Positions 25,001-32,858 of a DNA stretch of 38,975 bases are shown piece after piece. The notes under the pieces are model-generated. The model was not told the DNA's origin, ran no database searches, and saw nothing but the letters and a program-made list of their open reading frames with translations. Made by a program: the position numbers and the translations under genes. The stretch is from Candidatus Poribacteria bacterium (GTDB lineage Bacteria; Poribacteria; WGA-4E; PCPOR2b): NCBI GenBank assembly GCA_022826645.1, contig JAJDUM010000008.1, positions 1 to 38,975 of the forward strand, read 5' to 3'. The first letter of the stretch is position 1, and the number at the start of each line of letters is the position of its first letter.

Positions 25001-28000
25001 GGTTCTCGTTTCAATATCCGCCTCAATCTCATAATCCGCCATAGCGAGGCGCATCGCCGGATCACCGAAAAGGGTGTATTCCAGCATGACATTGAGTTGT
25101 CCCCGGCCATCCTGTATTATTTGTTCGATCTTAGAGTCGAAACTAAGTGGTCCGAGTTGCCGTATATTGCGCTCAAAAATCATGTCAAAGATAATATTGT
25201 TAAGCGCGTCGTTCCCGCTACCATAAGTCAGGCGTGTGGCACTCAACATGGCGATAATCCCACTCCTATCTTTTCGGAGCAGCTTCTCCGCCATGCTCGG
25301 TTCACCGGGCGCATCAAAATAGCCGTTATAACAACTCAACACCAGCATGAACGGGAGGTGATCGGTTTCACTTACCTGATCAATTGCTCGATTGTCGAAG
25401 ATCGCCTCATGTGCCCAAACAATGCGACCGCCGTGACCCGCATATTGGGCGATAACCGCGCCATCTCCCATTGCATCAATGATCATATCCTTCGCCACCC
25501 GTTGTGGCAGCTCGGGGTAAGCCGCTTTATTCGCTTCAACCATGTCAACCACATCTTCCAGATAAATCGGTACGGTTTCGTAACCGAGTAGCGTCTGATT
25601 TTTTGAAAGTGCGCTCAGGCTCTCTTCAAATATATCTTCACTGGCGTTATTGATTTCATCATCTGCGACGGAGATGATCCGGCGGCGCCAGTCTCCGTTT
25701 GGTCGTTTATCTTCATAGTTGATGAGTTTACTAACGACGGCGTTGGCTTGCTCGAGTGTTTCCACGCTCAGCCTGCCAATGTAGAAATCGGGTAGTTCAT
25801 CAATGCCGTTTACTGTCGTGTACCAGTGATCAACTGACGTTTTTCCAAAGGAGGTAGTCCAGATGTAGTGGGTCGGAATGTATCCTGTCACTTCGGGGGG
25901 CTCTGGGTAGATCTCCTTATCAATTCCACGATGATCGTACGTTCCATCTCCCATAATTGCGACATAAGAGAGCGCGGGCGATTGCCAATTCTTGTAGGCA
26001 TAGGTGAGGAAGTCCTTGATGGCTTGTGGATTAACCATGCCATTACTGAAGATGTCATAAATCTGTGTAACATCAACGACTTTTGTTCGGTATCCGCCAC
26101 CCTTTTGTGTTGATCTCCATCGCGCCAACCTTTTCGACGGCTCAAGGAATACTGGATGACTGATGATCAGGTAGTCAGCACCATTCGTGGGGGAGAGCAG
26201 ATCGTTCGGCTTTGCTGCCTCAACCCGAACCGGCTGACGTACACTTGCCGTAGAGACCGCGATATACTTTGCATCGTGTGCATCGCGCGCTTGGAATGTT
26301 GCATTGTAAGCAACACGTGGGATGTCCTGTGGCAAAGGTTCACTTGTGCCTTCGGCTTCGGCATTGATGCGGTAGATTTCACGGAGACGGTTCCGTTCCG
26401 CTCGGTCCAAATCTACACGCTCAACCTTGAGGTTTTGAAACTTTGAGACCAACACCTCACCGTCGTGTTCAAAGATTGACACATCTGGAGAAAGGAAGGT
26501 CTGGATAGTATATTCCAATCTACGCTGCCTTCGCGTGTTGTATGGGTCAATGCTGGGAGGAGTAGTGAATTCAAGAGAGTCGTTGAGCGCTTTTAGCAGC
26601 CGCGTATACTCGACTTCGAAAGAATCAATATAAACGTGATAAGGAAAGGCGGTGGTATTCTCTTCTTCTGTGGTATCAATTCGAGCGAGGGTAATCGCAT
26701 TCTTCTCGCCCTTGGTGGCATCCCGAAAGTTATTCCAGACCCGCAGTGTTTTGCCAGCTGTGGTGACCTCGTGATCTGCCCACTTAGCCTCATCAATCCG
26801 GATATTGTTAATTGAAACCAAAGCCTCATGATCGGTTGGGGTTCCACCTTGCAAGGTGACACGGATACGCGGTTGATCGAAGCTTTGCGTGAGGTCATAA
26901 AGCGGAAATTCAAGATCTACTTCGTTTGCATCAGCCAAGTTTTTAACACCGGTCCAATACCAGAAATCGAGTGCTTCATACCAGCCGTGCTTATCATCTG
27001 GTGAAACATTTTTGGGGTCAGCATGTCGCAAGTTATTGTGCAGATGGTCCTCTTCAAAATAAAGTTTCGATCGGAAACTGGGAACAACCTTTGCCGTTGG
27101 ATCATCAGGACTGGCGTGAATTTCGGAAACGCGCGCCCCCAGCGTGCGTTCAGCACCCAGCCAATAGACGTTCCATCGTGTATACCGACTCTTCGCATCT
27201 ATGCCAAGAAATTCGATGAAATCGCCTCGATCGAAACGTCCATCCTCTTCACCATAAATGTGTATTGGGACCTCCCTATTGTTTGTTCTAAGATGCAAAC
27301 GCCGCGGATCGATCCTACTCAAATCGATCCCCCATTTTTGCCGTAGATCTTCGTTCGTTAGGCGATAGATCCCGGTTTTGTCAACCAGAATCTTATACCG
27401 TTCTCCAGTTGCTTGCTCCGGTACTACTGGTCCTGCTGGTGCAGCAGCCTCGTTCGTGGTTGGAACGCGCCAACGTTTAGCGGCATCATAGTTTAACAGG
27501 AAGTTTTGGTACATCCGCTCAAATGAAGCTGGTTCTGTGGTGGCAAATTGAGAGAAGGATGTGCTGCTACTCTGAAATCTGTTATCTGAACCCTGGTGCG
27601 CAAAATGAACACGAACAGTCATACGAGAGTGAATCCGCAAGGTTCTCGATTTCGGTTGATATTGGATCGGACGGAGTTCAAGATAAACCACCCGTTGGGA
27701 ACGGATATAACCGTCATAAACAACTTGTGCTGCGGCTTTCGGGTAACTCCTATTCGAAGCGTAAGCGGGACCATCTTCGCGCCATTCTTCTTCAAGTGTT
27801 TGGAAATCTTCAGTCTGGGAAAGGGAGGCAGCATCTGTACTGCTGGATTTGGGAACACTGTGCGGTACAGGTGGGAGGCGATAACCGGACCGTGTCTCTG
27901 TAGGCGCATGAAGAATTTCGAGGTTAAACTTGACGTTTGATGGCACACCAAGAATAACGCGTGACACAGGAAGTCGTGGATTCCCCACTTCGTTGGTAGA

Positions 28001-28255
28001 CCCACTTCCTTCAAAGCTGACCGCCTGATACCGAATCCCGTTTCTTTTAATTGTCGATACCTCAAGTTCTGGAAGAGTGAACTCGACAGTAATTCCGTTC
28101 CGATCGGTTCTGGCGTTTGCGTTGGCGTGAACGTCTGAAGTCCAAGTATCAAACAGATAGAAGCAACATAATGCGTAAAGCGTAAAACGGAAGAGGTGAG
28201 CTGCCCGTAGCTTCGTCGCTGTGGAATCGCTGATATGTCGACGCGGACGGTTCAT
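22031..28255 (-). CDS. porU: C25-family (gingipain/PorU-type) peptidase with FlgD-like C-terminal domain
   Basis: A 2074-residue exported protein. After an N-terminal signal-like segment (about residues 20-48) comes a PorU/gingipain-type pro-region, and around residue 270 the motif YKILVDKTGIYRLTNEDL. The C25 domain runs from about ADYLIISHPVF to LFGDPAMRLA, with the catalytic pair H941 in QYAGHGG and C975 in LVLSCYNGYFD. Several Ig-like or lectin-like segments follow. The last 89 residues (1986-2074, YPNPFAGETV...IPWDGRD...ANGVYYGKI) form a FlgD-Ig/type IX sorting-type domain. PorU removes and replaces the C-terminal signal of type IX cargo at the cell surface. Adjacency to porV supports the sortase role over a free protease. 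The start is preceded by GAGGAGG. It is much longer than Bacteroidetes PorU (about 1100-1200 residues). Confidence 0.85.
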   Translation of the reverse strand: MNRPRRHISDSTATKLRAAHLFRFTLYALCCFYLFDTWTSDVHANANARTDRNGITVEFTLPELEVSTIKRNGIRYQAVSFEGSGSTNEVGNPRLPVSRVILGVPSNVKFNLEILHAPTETRSGYRLPPVPHSVPKSSSTDAASLSQTEDFQTLEEEWREDGPAYASNRSYPKAAAQVVYDGYIRSQRVVYLELRPIQYQPKSRTLRIHSRMTVRVHFAHQGSDNRFQSSSTSFSQFATTEPASFERMYQNFLLNYDAAKRWRVPTTNEAAAPAGPVVPEQATGERYKILVDKTGIYRLTNEDLRQKWGIDLSRIDPRRLHLRTNNREVPIHIYGEEDGRFDRGDFIEFLGIDAKSRYTRWNVYWLGAERTLGARVSEIHASPDDPTAKVVPSFRSKLYFEEDHLHNNLRHADPKNVSPDDKHGWYEALDFWYWTGVKNLADANEVDLEFPLYDLTQSFDQPRIRVTLQGGTPTDHEALVSINNIRIDEAKWADHEVTTAGKTLRVWNNFRDATKGEKNAITLARIDTTEEENTTAFPYHVYIDSFEVEYTRLLKALNDSLEFTTPPSIDPYNTRRQRRLEYTIQTFLSPDVSIFEHDGEVLVSKFQNLKVERVDLDRAERNRLREIYRINAEAEGTSEPLPQDIPRVAYNATFQARDAHDAKYIAVSTASVRQPVRVEAAKPNDLLSPTNGADYLIISHPVFLEPSKRLARWRSTQKGGGYRTKVVDVTQIYDIFSNGMVNPQAIKDFLTYAYKNWQSPALSYVAIMGDGTYDHRGIDKEIYPEPPEVTGYIPTHYIWTTSFGKTSVDHWYTTVNGIDELPDFYIGRLSVETLEQANAVVSKLINYEDKRPNGDWRRRIISVADDEINNASEDIFEESLSALSKNQTLLGYETVPIYLEDVVDMVEANKAAYPELPQRVAKDMIIDAMGDGAVIAQYAGHGGRIVWAHEAIFDNRAIDQVSETDHLPFMLVLSCYNGYFDAPGEPSMAEKLLRKDRSGIIAMLSATRLTYGSGNDALNNIIFDMIFERNIRQLGPLSFDSKIEQIIQDGRGQLNVMLEYTLFGDPAMRLAMADYEIEADIETRTVAPGQLLKIAPGQIAEVTYDPAIKQKRFTPISDFNGRIYVKAVFPGTYSTLEGEEELLRVYSGNVPVTQEAAVVNGKFPGLSLPVPKGISAGDAHVEFYAESPTHIAASGHSFTVLVPKILDIQPELVDGSPGVEPSQFRVSVQVSDELNEQGIRSVTLEWRDPVNRESFNETMTRDTSRGRGWYTTPKPLPLPANRARIQYEITVVDTDNRYVSSGRRTYRPFVFPDVRVTPGLGFSGPLIYYGYSREDSAWTINADIEQIEDIELKENLEVAFFTGNPDRDGDGVVDTGAKLLGRTQIPASAWQRRDPIEPHKNSLKIEGETDSLLRPRAFRERPLNTNWIATATLAHELPIGNHEIFVFVDPAFNSAQMPHGKLREGDEKDNISSRLIPVQSSLIGKRDQRIFSRDGALDFRIPAHAVPELAVLTIAPLNNQQQPKPVNQSSLIPVTLPNGDDTAAYNAVVDIASMNQTPLQQPITAELRFDLLALQETIKAELGLEEISHPAPDQLVTIDEGSEEVAQDIGMYLWIDALNNWVRLDSELVKSSDGSMQTQSTLANISASNHGDGEVHSVRVDPTAARIGKWVLLFTSSGTYRVLMSEEEKSLELINPDRFVDPTFQDPSVFSDGVAIGIELGENDFQFGDVLTFQVYGSASSGSDTTYYPSGFREENIGRGSIQYLRLEENSSMPLDRWVILFINSEQFQIEGEKHGLLSRNGAPVRGKVGSEFIYSQFGLRLKISAGDREFEAGDSFRFNTKETGRIRAQVPMLGTLTLMQSNDSIPPDLQLTIGKQNFIDGDPVSSEPFIQATLTDDNGIDYITRPVHLEISRDSQPFMLISETEYRLSNVSGSNQVSLNYQSPELEQGTYRARLSASDLDGNTSEAEIEFRVHKILQLLEAMNYPNPFAGETVITCELTGAADEMSVKIYSLSGRLVREFTEPARAGFTMIPWDGRDRDGEEVANGVYYGKIRVKMAGEKDLTEYIKMMKLK

Positions 28256-28426
28256 GCAGGTGTTACCTCCTCATTACAGTTACGGACAGTCGTGGCAGAT
28301 CGTGTGGTACACATCACTATCTTTAGTAGATTGTTAAGGTTTGATTCTTCACGCTGTATAGATGGTATAAATCCTCGTTCGACGATTCCGTAACTTAGCT
28401 CACAAACTGGTTGTCCACTATCGAAA

Positions 28427-29263
28427 TCAGATCTCGAAGCAGGTGAGTCTTTCTTGTGCATAGGTGGATAAATGACACGTCGGGGACTGATGCAAGTAAC
28501 CAATTGGAGAGCAGATTGCAGTGACATTACCAATCTGTTGATGAATTGGTGTGTGCGTATGGCCAAAGAGAACGTGCGTGACAAGCTCCTCTTCGAGGCA
28601 GGTTTTGCCGAGGCCTTGACTCCCCATGTAGGCACTGAAGAAGTCCCACGGCAACGTTCCGCGAGACTGGACACACTCTTGGAAGGGAACGTGGTGGGTT
28701 GTCACAATGATCTGCGAGACAGAATCTTTTATTGAACGGATCTGTTCCCGTAATTTATTCTCAAATCGGTGAGCAATTTCCGGGTCTGTGCCATTCCATT
28801 TGGCATAATTTGAATCGTTCCAGATGGATCCCGCTAACTGTTTCGACGCGTATTGCTGCCCTGAAAAATTATACTGCTTGTGTCGGAACGAATAATCATA
28901 CCATCCGATCGTGCCACAGAACCCCACCCCATCTTTAACGAAGGGCATGGCGTCCAGCGGCTGGAAATCGCACTCTCTACAAACCGCCGTGATGGCTTGG
29001 TACTTCTGTTCGCTCGTGATATCGGGGTGTTCGCTAATCCAGATATCGTGGTTCCCAGGGACAAATAATTTTGGGCAGTCCAAGCTGGAGTCAGTAAACG
29101 CAGACAGGATGTGGGCGAGTTCGAGCAGGTTGGGTGAGAGATCACCAGCTAGGATAAAAATATCCAAGCCTGCTTTCTCAACCGCCTCGACGATATGTGG
29201 AAGAATCTGTTTATTCAGCGGGGTAACATCGGTATGTAGATCGGAGGTAACGCCAATTTTCAT
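28427..29263 (-). CDS. calcineurin-like metallophosphoesterase
   Basis: A 278-residue cytosolic phosphoesterase. The dinuclear-metal motifs are complete and in order: D8 and H10 (SDLH), D41 (AGDL), N71-H72 (GNHD), H190/H191 (TTHH), and H235 with H237 (GHTH). The family hydrolyses phosphomono- or diesters; the substrate is not predictable. No ribosome site is obvious before the ATG at 29263. It lies 186 bp downstream of the PDZ/HEAT gene, with a palindromic repeat in the gap, and 171 bp upstream of porU, so it may be transcribed separately from both. Confidence 0.87.
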   Translation of the reverse strand: MKIGVTSDLHTDVTPLNKQILPHIVEAVEKAGLDIFILAGDLSPNLLELAHILSAFTDSSLDCPKLFVPGNHDIWISEHPDITSEQKYQAITAVCRECDFQPLDAMPFVKDGVGFCGTIGWYDYSFRHKQYNFSGQQYASKQLAGSIWNDSNYAKWNGTDPEIAHRFENKLREQIRSIKDSVSQIIVTTHHVPFQECVQSRGTLPWDFFSAYMGSQGLGKTCLEEELVTHVLFGHTHTPIHQQIGNVTAICSPIGYLHQSPTCHLSTYAQERLTCFEI

Positions 29264-29285
29264 CTGGTTGGGAGTTAATTTGCAG

Positions 29286-29320
29286 GTCCCGATTGAATCG
29301 GGCTCCTCGCTTCGCGGGAC
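29286..29320 (-). repeat. intergenic palindromic repeat
   Basis: A compact element with the perfect palindrome CCCGATT-G-AATCGGG (29288-29302), then CCTCGC-N4-CGGGAC (29305-29320). The ends GTCCCG and CGGGAC are themselves complementary. It shares parts with the in-frame insertions at 11484, 13889 and 15362, and looks like the least disrupted copy in the window. Confidence 0.6.
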
Positions 29321-29448
29321 TGGTATCTATCTTCTTAAAAGGCGAATTGGTTGTCCGCATCCCCTGAACCTCAAAGTACACCCGCATTCACCTCGAGTCA
29401 AACAGTCGTTTCCTCAAACATTGGTGATGTTGTGCGAACTTTAGCTTA

Positions 29449-31107
29449 TCAGTTTGCGACCGAATACGACATTGATTGTGCATCAAGTGGTTCATAGATG
29501 TTGAGTTTGCCTTCTTCCTTACGGGCTTCTTTACGGACAATGTACATCCGTTGATTATCCTTGTCATCTATCCACCACTCACTGTCTTTCTTTTGGATGG
29601 AAAGAACAGCATTTTGGGAAAGCGGGATCTGATTATTTTTGAACTCTTGTCGTAGTTCCGCTGAAATATTTTCACTGTTCAGATGGCTCTGATACTTTAA
29701 TTCAATATTAAACAGTGATACCTGCAGCTCGTTGAGGAATGTCCTTAAACCACTTCCTTCCGGAAGTTCCGCTCTTTGATGACGAAGCGCCTCAATCGAA
29801 GGAGAACGACCGATCTTAGCGACGGCATCGGCGACGGTCAATTTAATAGTAGGATTGTCTGTCATTTTGAGGGCGTTGATTAACGTGCTCCGTGCTTTAT
29901 TCCCACCGATGTTTCCCAGCGCCGAAGCGGCGATATCTTTGACACTTGCATCACCTTGGTCGAAGGCAGCGATGAGGGCATCAACGGAACCCTCTCCTAT
30001 TTGACTTAGCGCAAGGCCTGCCTTGAAGCGAATACCCGGAACTTCCATACCGTCTTCCATCACTGCAATCAGATCTTCAATCGCGGATGTGGGTTTGAGG
30101 TGTCCCAAAATAGAAATGCAAGCGCGTCGGATCTCCTGATTTGGCTCGGTCTCACGTTTGAGGTATTGCCGTGCCAATTCTACCATCTGTCCATCGGTTA
30201 TCTTCTGGTATAAAGCTTCGGAGCGATGCCGGAATTGTGTGCCGAATGGATCGTTGAGTGTAGCGCGGTTGTTCTCAAGGTCACTTGTGAGCAGACCCAA
30301 GATTTCAGCGGATTCGCGCTGCTGCGGGTTCAGTTGATCCGCGGGTAACTCATCAACGTTGGCTTGCTGAAATTGCTGGAAGAGCGTATTCAATTGACTC
30401 ACCGCAACGAGCCGGTCTAACGCTTCAGCAGCCGGCTGGCGTAAGGTACTGCCCTTGCTCCCCAAAAGTTGCATTAATGGCTGAACAGCGCGTACATCCC
30501 CCAAGTTACCGAGCGCATTGACGGTGCCAATTTTAATGCCAATTAACTCGATTGTGCGGAATGTAACCTTAGAATCGTGCTTTGCAAATTCGTCGAGTGC
30601 TTTCTGGTAATCCTTGATGGTTTGAATGTTCCGCTCATCAACTATGCTTTCGATCGTGTCACCAACTTTGATGTTACCAGTGTCACCGGGACTTCCCGAA
30701 GTTACCTGGCTAACGCGCGACCCATCGACCTCTAAACCAACTTTATCACCTCTTCTTCGAACTGCCAACCGGATTTCTCGACCATCTGTTAGCTTGACGA
30801 TAAAGTTATTGTCCTCCTTCATTGCGTTCTTGACCGCTTGCTTAAAGTCCCCAGTGCTGCGGATTGTACGTTCGCCAATCGCATGGGAGATCAGTTCGCC
30901 TTTTTCTAAATCGGCTCGGCTTGCGGGCCCGTTCGCCTTCACGTCAATTACAACTACACCGGTCGTTGACCAACGGTTATCAAGATCACTGTCTAACTGC
31001 TGAATTTCCATCTGAAGTTGATCGTCATAATAACGGTTGTCACTGCAGCCAGCAGCACACAGAACTGTGACGATTAAGAGAAAACTAAGTTGTATTTTCC
31101 AAATCAT
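29449..31107 (-). CDS. PDZ-domain and HEAT-repeat lipoprotein
   Basis: A 552-residue lipoprotein with signal and lipobox VLCAAGC (Cys21). Two PDZ-like domains follow (about residues 48-116, GVVVIDVKANGPASRADLEKGELI, and about 120-185, VTSGSPGDTGNIKVGDTIESI). HEAT repeats fill about 190-430 (AVQPLMQLLGSKGSTLRQPAAEAL, AIEDLIAVMEDG, KDIAASALGNIGG). No protease triad is visible, so this is a binding scaffold rather than a DegP-type protease. It is probably periplasmic. A HEAT lipoprotein lies 74 bp upstream on the same strand. AAGGGATC before the ATG may serve as ribosome site. It probably acts as an adaptor in an envelope complex; partners are unknown. Confidence 0.85.
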   Translation of the reverse strand: MIWKIQLSFLLIVTVLCAAGCSDNRYYDDQLQMEIQQLDSDLDNRWSTTGVVVIDVKANGPASRADLEKGELISHAIGERTIRSTGDFKQAVKNAMKEDNNFIVKLTDGREIRLAVRRRGDKVGLEVDGSRVSQVTSGSPGDTGNIKVGDTIESIVDERNIQTIKDYQKALDEFAKHDSKVTFRTIELIGIKIGTVNALGNLGDVRAVQPLMQLLGSKGSTLRQPAAEALDRLVAVSQLNTLFQQFQQANVDELPADQLNPQQRESAEILGLLTSDLENNRATLNDPFGTQFRHRSEALYQKITDGQMVELARQYLKRETEPNQEIRRACISILGHLKPTSAIEDLIAVMEDGMEVPGIRFKAGLALSQIGEGSVDALIAAFDQGDASVKDIAASALGNIGGNKARSTLINALKMTDNPTIKLTVADAVAKIGRSPSIEALRHQRAELPEGSGLRTFLNELQVSLFNIELKYQSHLNSENISAELRQEFKNNQIPLSQNAVLSIQKKDSEWWIDDKDNQRMYIVRKEARKEEGKLNIYEPLDAQSMSYSVAN

Positions 31108-31181
31108 TAAGATCCCTTTCGTACGGATTTTCGAGTAAAAGTTCCCAATACGTAAAAAATTGATTAGAGATGACCTTCGGA

Positions 31182-32075
31182 TTAGAAGTTGACAACGACC
31201 TCTCGGTTGCCTTGTTCGCTTAACACCTCCAGCAACGGCTTAACTGCCCGCTCGTCACCGAGTTGTTCTAATGCCTGAATCGCATCAACACGCATTGAGG
31301 AACCCTTGTTCTGGACGATCTCGACCAGCTTTTCTACGGCAGGTCCCCCGATTTTGCCCAATGCCTCGACAGCAAGGCCACGTATCTCCGGATCTTCTCT
31401 ATCTTTTTCGCGCTTGGCTGAACCGGAGTTGACTACCTCTACTAATACAGGGATCGCGCTTTCATCCCCAATTGCGCCAAGTGCTTTGACAGCGTTCAAA
31501 CGGGTTTCCCGGCGCTTATAATCTAACAGATCTACAAGGATCGGCACAATTTCCCCAGGGTGATCTTTGCCAAGGGAGGCCAACACCCACTGTGCGTCAT
31601 GTCTATCACGATTATCTTTGGACTTAATCGCTTTTTTCAAAGCGTTGAGTAACTTCTTGCGGTCAGCTTGTTGGTAGATACGCTTGAGTGCATCTAACGC
31701 CGCGTTTTGAACTTCAGGTTCACGATTTCTTAACGTCTCAAAGACAAGGATTTCAAGATATTTCCGCTTGTCGTTTTGGTAAGCTTGAAACATATGCTTA
31801 CCCCGTTCTTCGATTGATGCGCTCGCCTTTTCTGGGGTCCCACTTGCATAGAACGTGGCAGAATCGTAGTAGCCGAGAAGATAGTGTGCTTCCGCATTAT
31901 TCTGCTCATGTTGAATTGCTAACTTGAACTGCTGAGCCGCTCGTTCCTCTTTCCGTCGTTTGTCAGATTTAATTAACTCTTTGCCCTTGGACAGGTATGG
32001 ATTCTGGCTGCCGCAACTGATAAGAAAAGCCGCCATACTAATTGCAACGATAGTCAACTTGAGATATTTTTGCAT
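31182..32075 (-). CDS. HEAT-repeat lipoprotein
   Basis: A 297-residue lipoprotein: signal MQKYLKLTIVAISMAAFLIS, then Cys21. A short TPR-like helical segment (about residues 44-75, AAQQFKLAIQHEQNNAEAHYLLGYY) precedes five or six HEAT units from about 110 to the end (AALDALKRIY, RLNAVKALGAIGDESAIPVLVEVV, VDAIQALEQLGDERAVKPLLEVL). The protein is all helical solenoid, with no catalytic motif. GGAGTG lies just before the ATG. Its repeats resemble those of the next gene downstream, so the two may work in one complex. A 9-bp inverted repeat sits 24 bp upstream of the start. Confidence 0.85.
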   Translation of the reverse strand: MQKYLKLTIVAISMAAFLISCGSQNPYLSKGKELIKSDKRRKEERAAQQFKLAIQHEQNNAEAHYLLGYYDSATFYASGTPEKASASIEERGKHMFQAYQNDKRKYLEILVFETLRNREPEVQNAALDALKRIYQQADRKKLLNALKKAIKSKDNRDRHDAQWVLASLGKDHPGEIVPILVDLLDYKRRETRLNAVKALGAIGDESAIPVLVEVVNSGSAKREKDREDPEIRGLAVEALGKIGGPAVEKLVEIVQNKGSSMRVDAIQALEQLGDERAVKPLLEVLSEQGNREVVVNF

Positions 32076-32098
32076 TGTTCACTCCAATTGGTGAAGCC

Positions 32099-32132
32099 CG
32101 TGTAAAACACAATACTACCCACATTTTACACG
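32099..32132. promoter_or_regulatory. 9-bp inverted repeat, possible operator
   Basis: CGTGTAAAA (32099-32107) and its exact complement TTTTACACG (32124-32132), 16 bp apart, lie between the GNAT stop and the HEAT lipoprotein start. The half-site spacing fits a dimeric repressor. With no U-run behind it, it does not look like a terminator. Confidence 0.4.
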
Positions 32133-32135
32133 CGC

Positions 32136-32738
32136 CTATAACAGTTCTTGCTGTCCGCCCTCATCATCGGAATCCTCCAAATCGCCATCAGAATCTGCAG
32201 CAGCCTCTTCTAGTTCAAGATTTTCTTCTGATGAAGAAGCTTCGCCCGTAGTCGCTTGTTCGTCGAGATCGATCGCTGTGCCAGAAGCACCGACCGCCTT
32301 TTGCAATGTGACAACAGGCCGTTCATCAAATCCCCAAGCTTTGTAGGCATTTATGATTGGTTCCTCAGACGGGGAGAGTTCAATCTGAAGCGTCGTGATA
32401 CCATTTTCTGCTGCAACCTGCTCGGTGAATTCGATTAATCTATCTGCAACCGCAAACTGCCGGAAGGGCGCAGACACTGCCAACTGGCCAACCTCGGCAA
32501 TCTCAGAGTTGTGCGGCTGACGCTCAAGCCGAATATTTCCAATCGCATGTCCGCTCGCTTCAGCAACGATTCGGTAGACCTCTCCCTTTTGTGTGCGTGC
32601 GAGGTCATCCTGCAATTCCTGGTCGATATCTTCTGTAGTTCTGCCGGTAAAGCAGTACTGCTCTAAAGCCTTCGCATCATTTGCAGCAGCAACCCTAATT
32701 CGTAATGTTGTAGTAAGTTCAAATTCTTGGTCTGCCAT
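32136..32738 (-). CDS. GNAT-fold acetyltransferase-like protein with acidic tail
   Basis: A 200-residue protein. Residues 10-145 follow the GNAT fold: LRIRVAAANDAKALEQY, YRIVAEASGHAIGNIRLER, VGQLAVSAPFRQFAVADRLIEFTEQVA, INAYKAWGFDERP. The acetyl-CoA loop, normally Q/RxxGxG/A, reads RQFAVA, without the usual glycines, so cofactor binding may be altered. The last 45 residues are rich in Glu/Asp/Ser and probably disordered. The ATG is preceded by GGAGAAAG, and a promoter lies about 70-97 bp upstream. The substrate is unknown. Confidence 0.75.
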   Translation of the reverse strand: MADQEFELTTTLRIRVAAANDAKALEQYCFTGRTTEDIDQELQDDLARTQKGEVYRIVAEASGHAIGNIRLERQPHNSEIAEVGQLAVSAPFRQFAVADRLIEFTEQVAAENGITTLQIELSPSEEPIINAYKAWGFDERPVVTLQKAVGASGTAIDLDEQATTGEASSSEENLELEEAAADSDGDLEDSDDEGGQQELL

Positions 32739-32806
32739 GCTCTTTCTCCGTTGATTAAGGGTGTGTAAGTTATTCAGATTAACACAATGATAAGTTGATG
32801 TTAACT

Positions 32807-32835
32807 ATTGTAGCATAAAATGAGCTTAAACGCAA
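32807..32835 (-). promoter_or_regulatory. promoter of the GNAT gene
   Basis: Read on the minus strand: TTGCGT (32830-32835), a 17-bp spacer, TACAAT (32807-32812). A transcript would start near 32800, about 60 nt before the GNAT ATG. The -10 matches 5 of 6 consensus bases and the -35 is weak. Confidence 0.5.
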
Positions 32836-32858
32836 GGGGAAAAGTCCACTGACGATCC

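Noticed and set aside
28256..28426. Promoter for porU in the gap
   Set aside because: TATACA- and TTATAC-like -10 boxes are present on the minus strand, but none has an acceptable -35 at 16-18 bp, so none is called.
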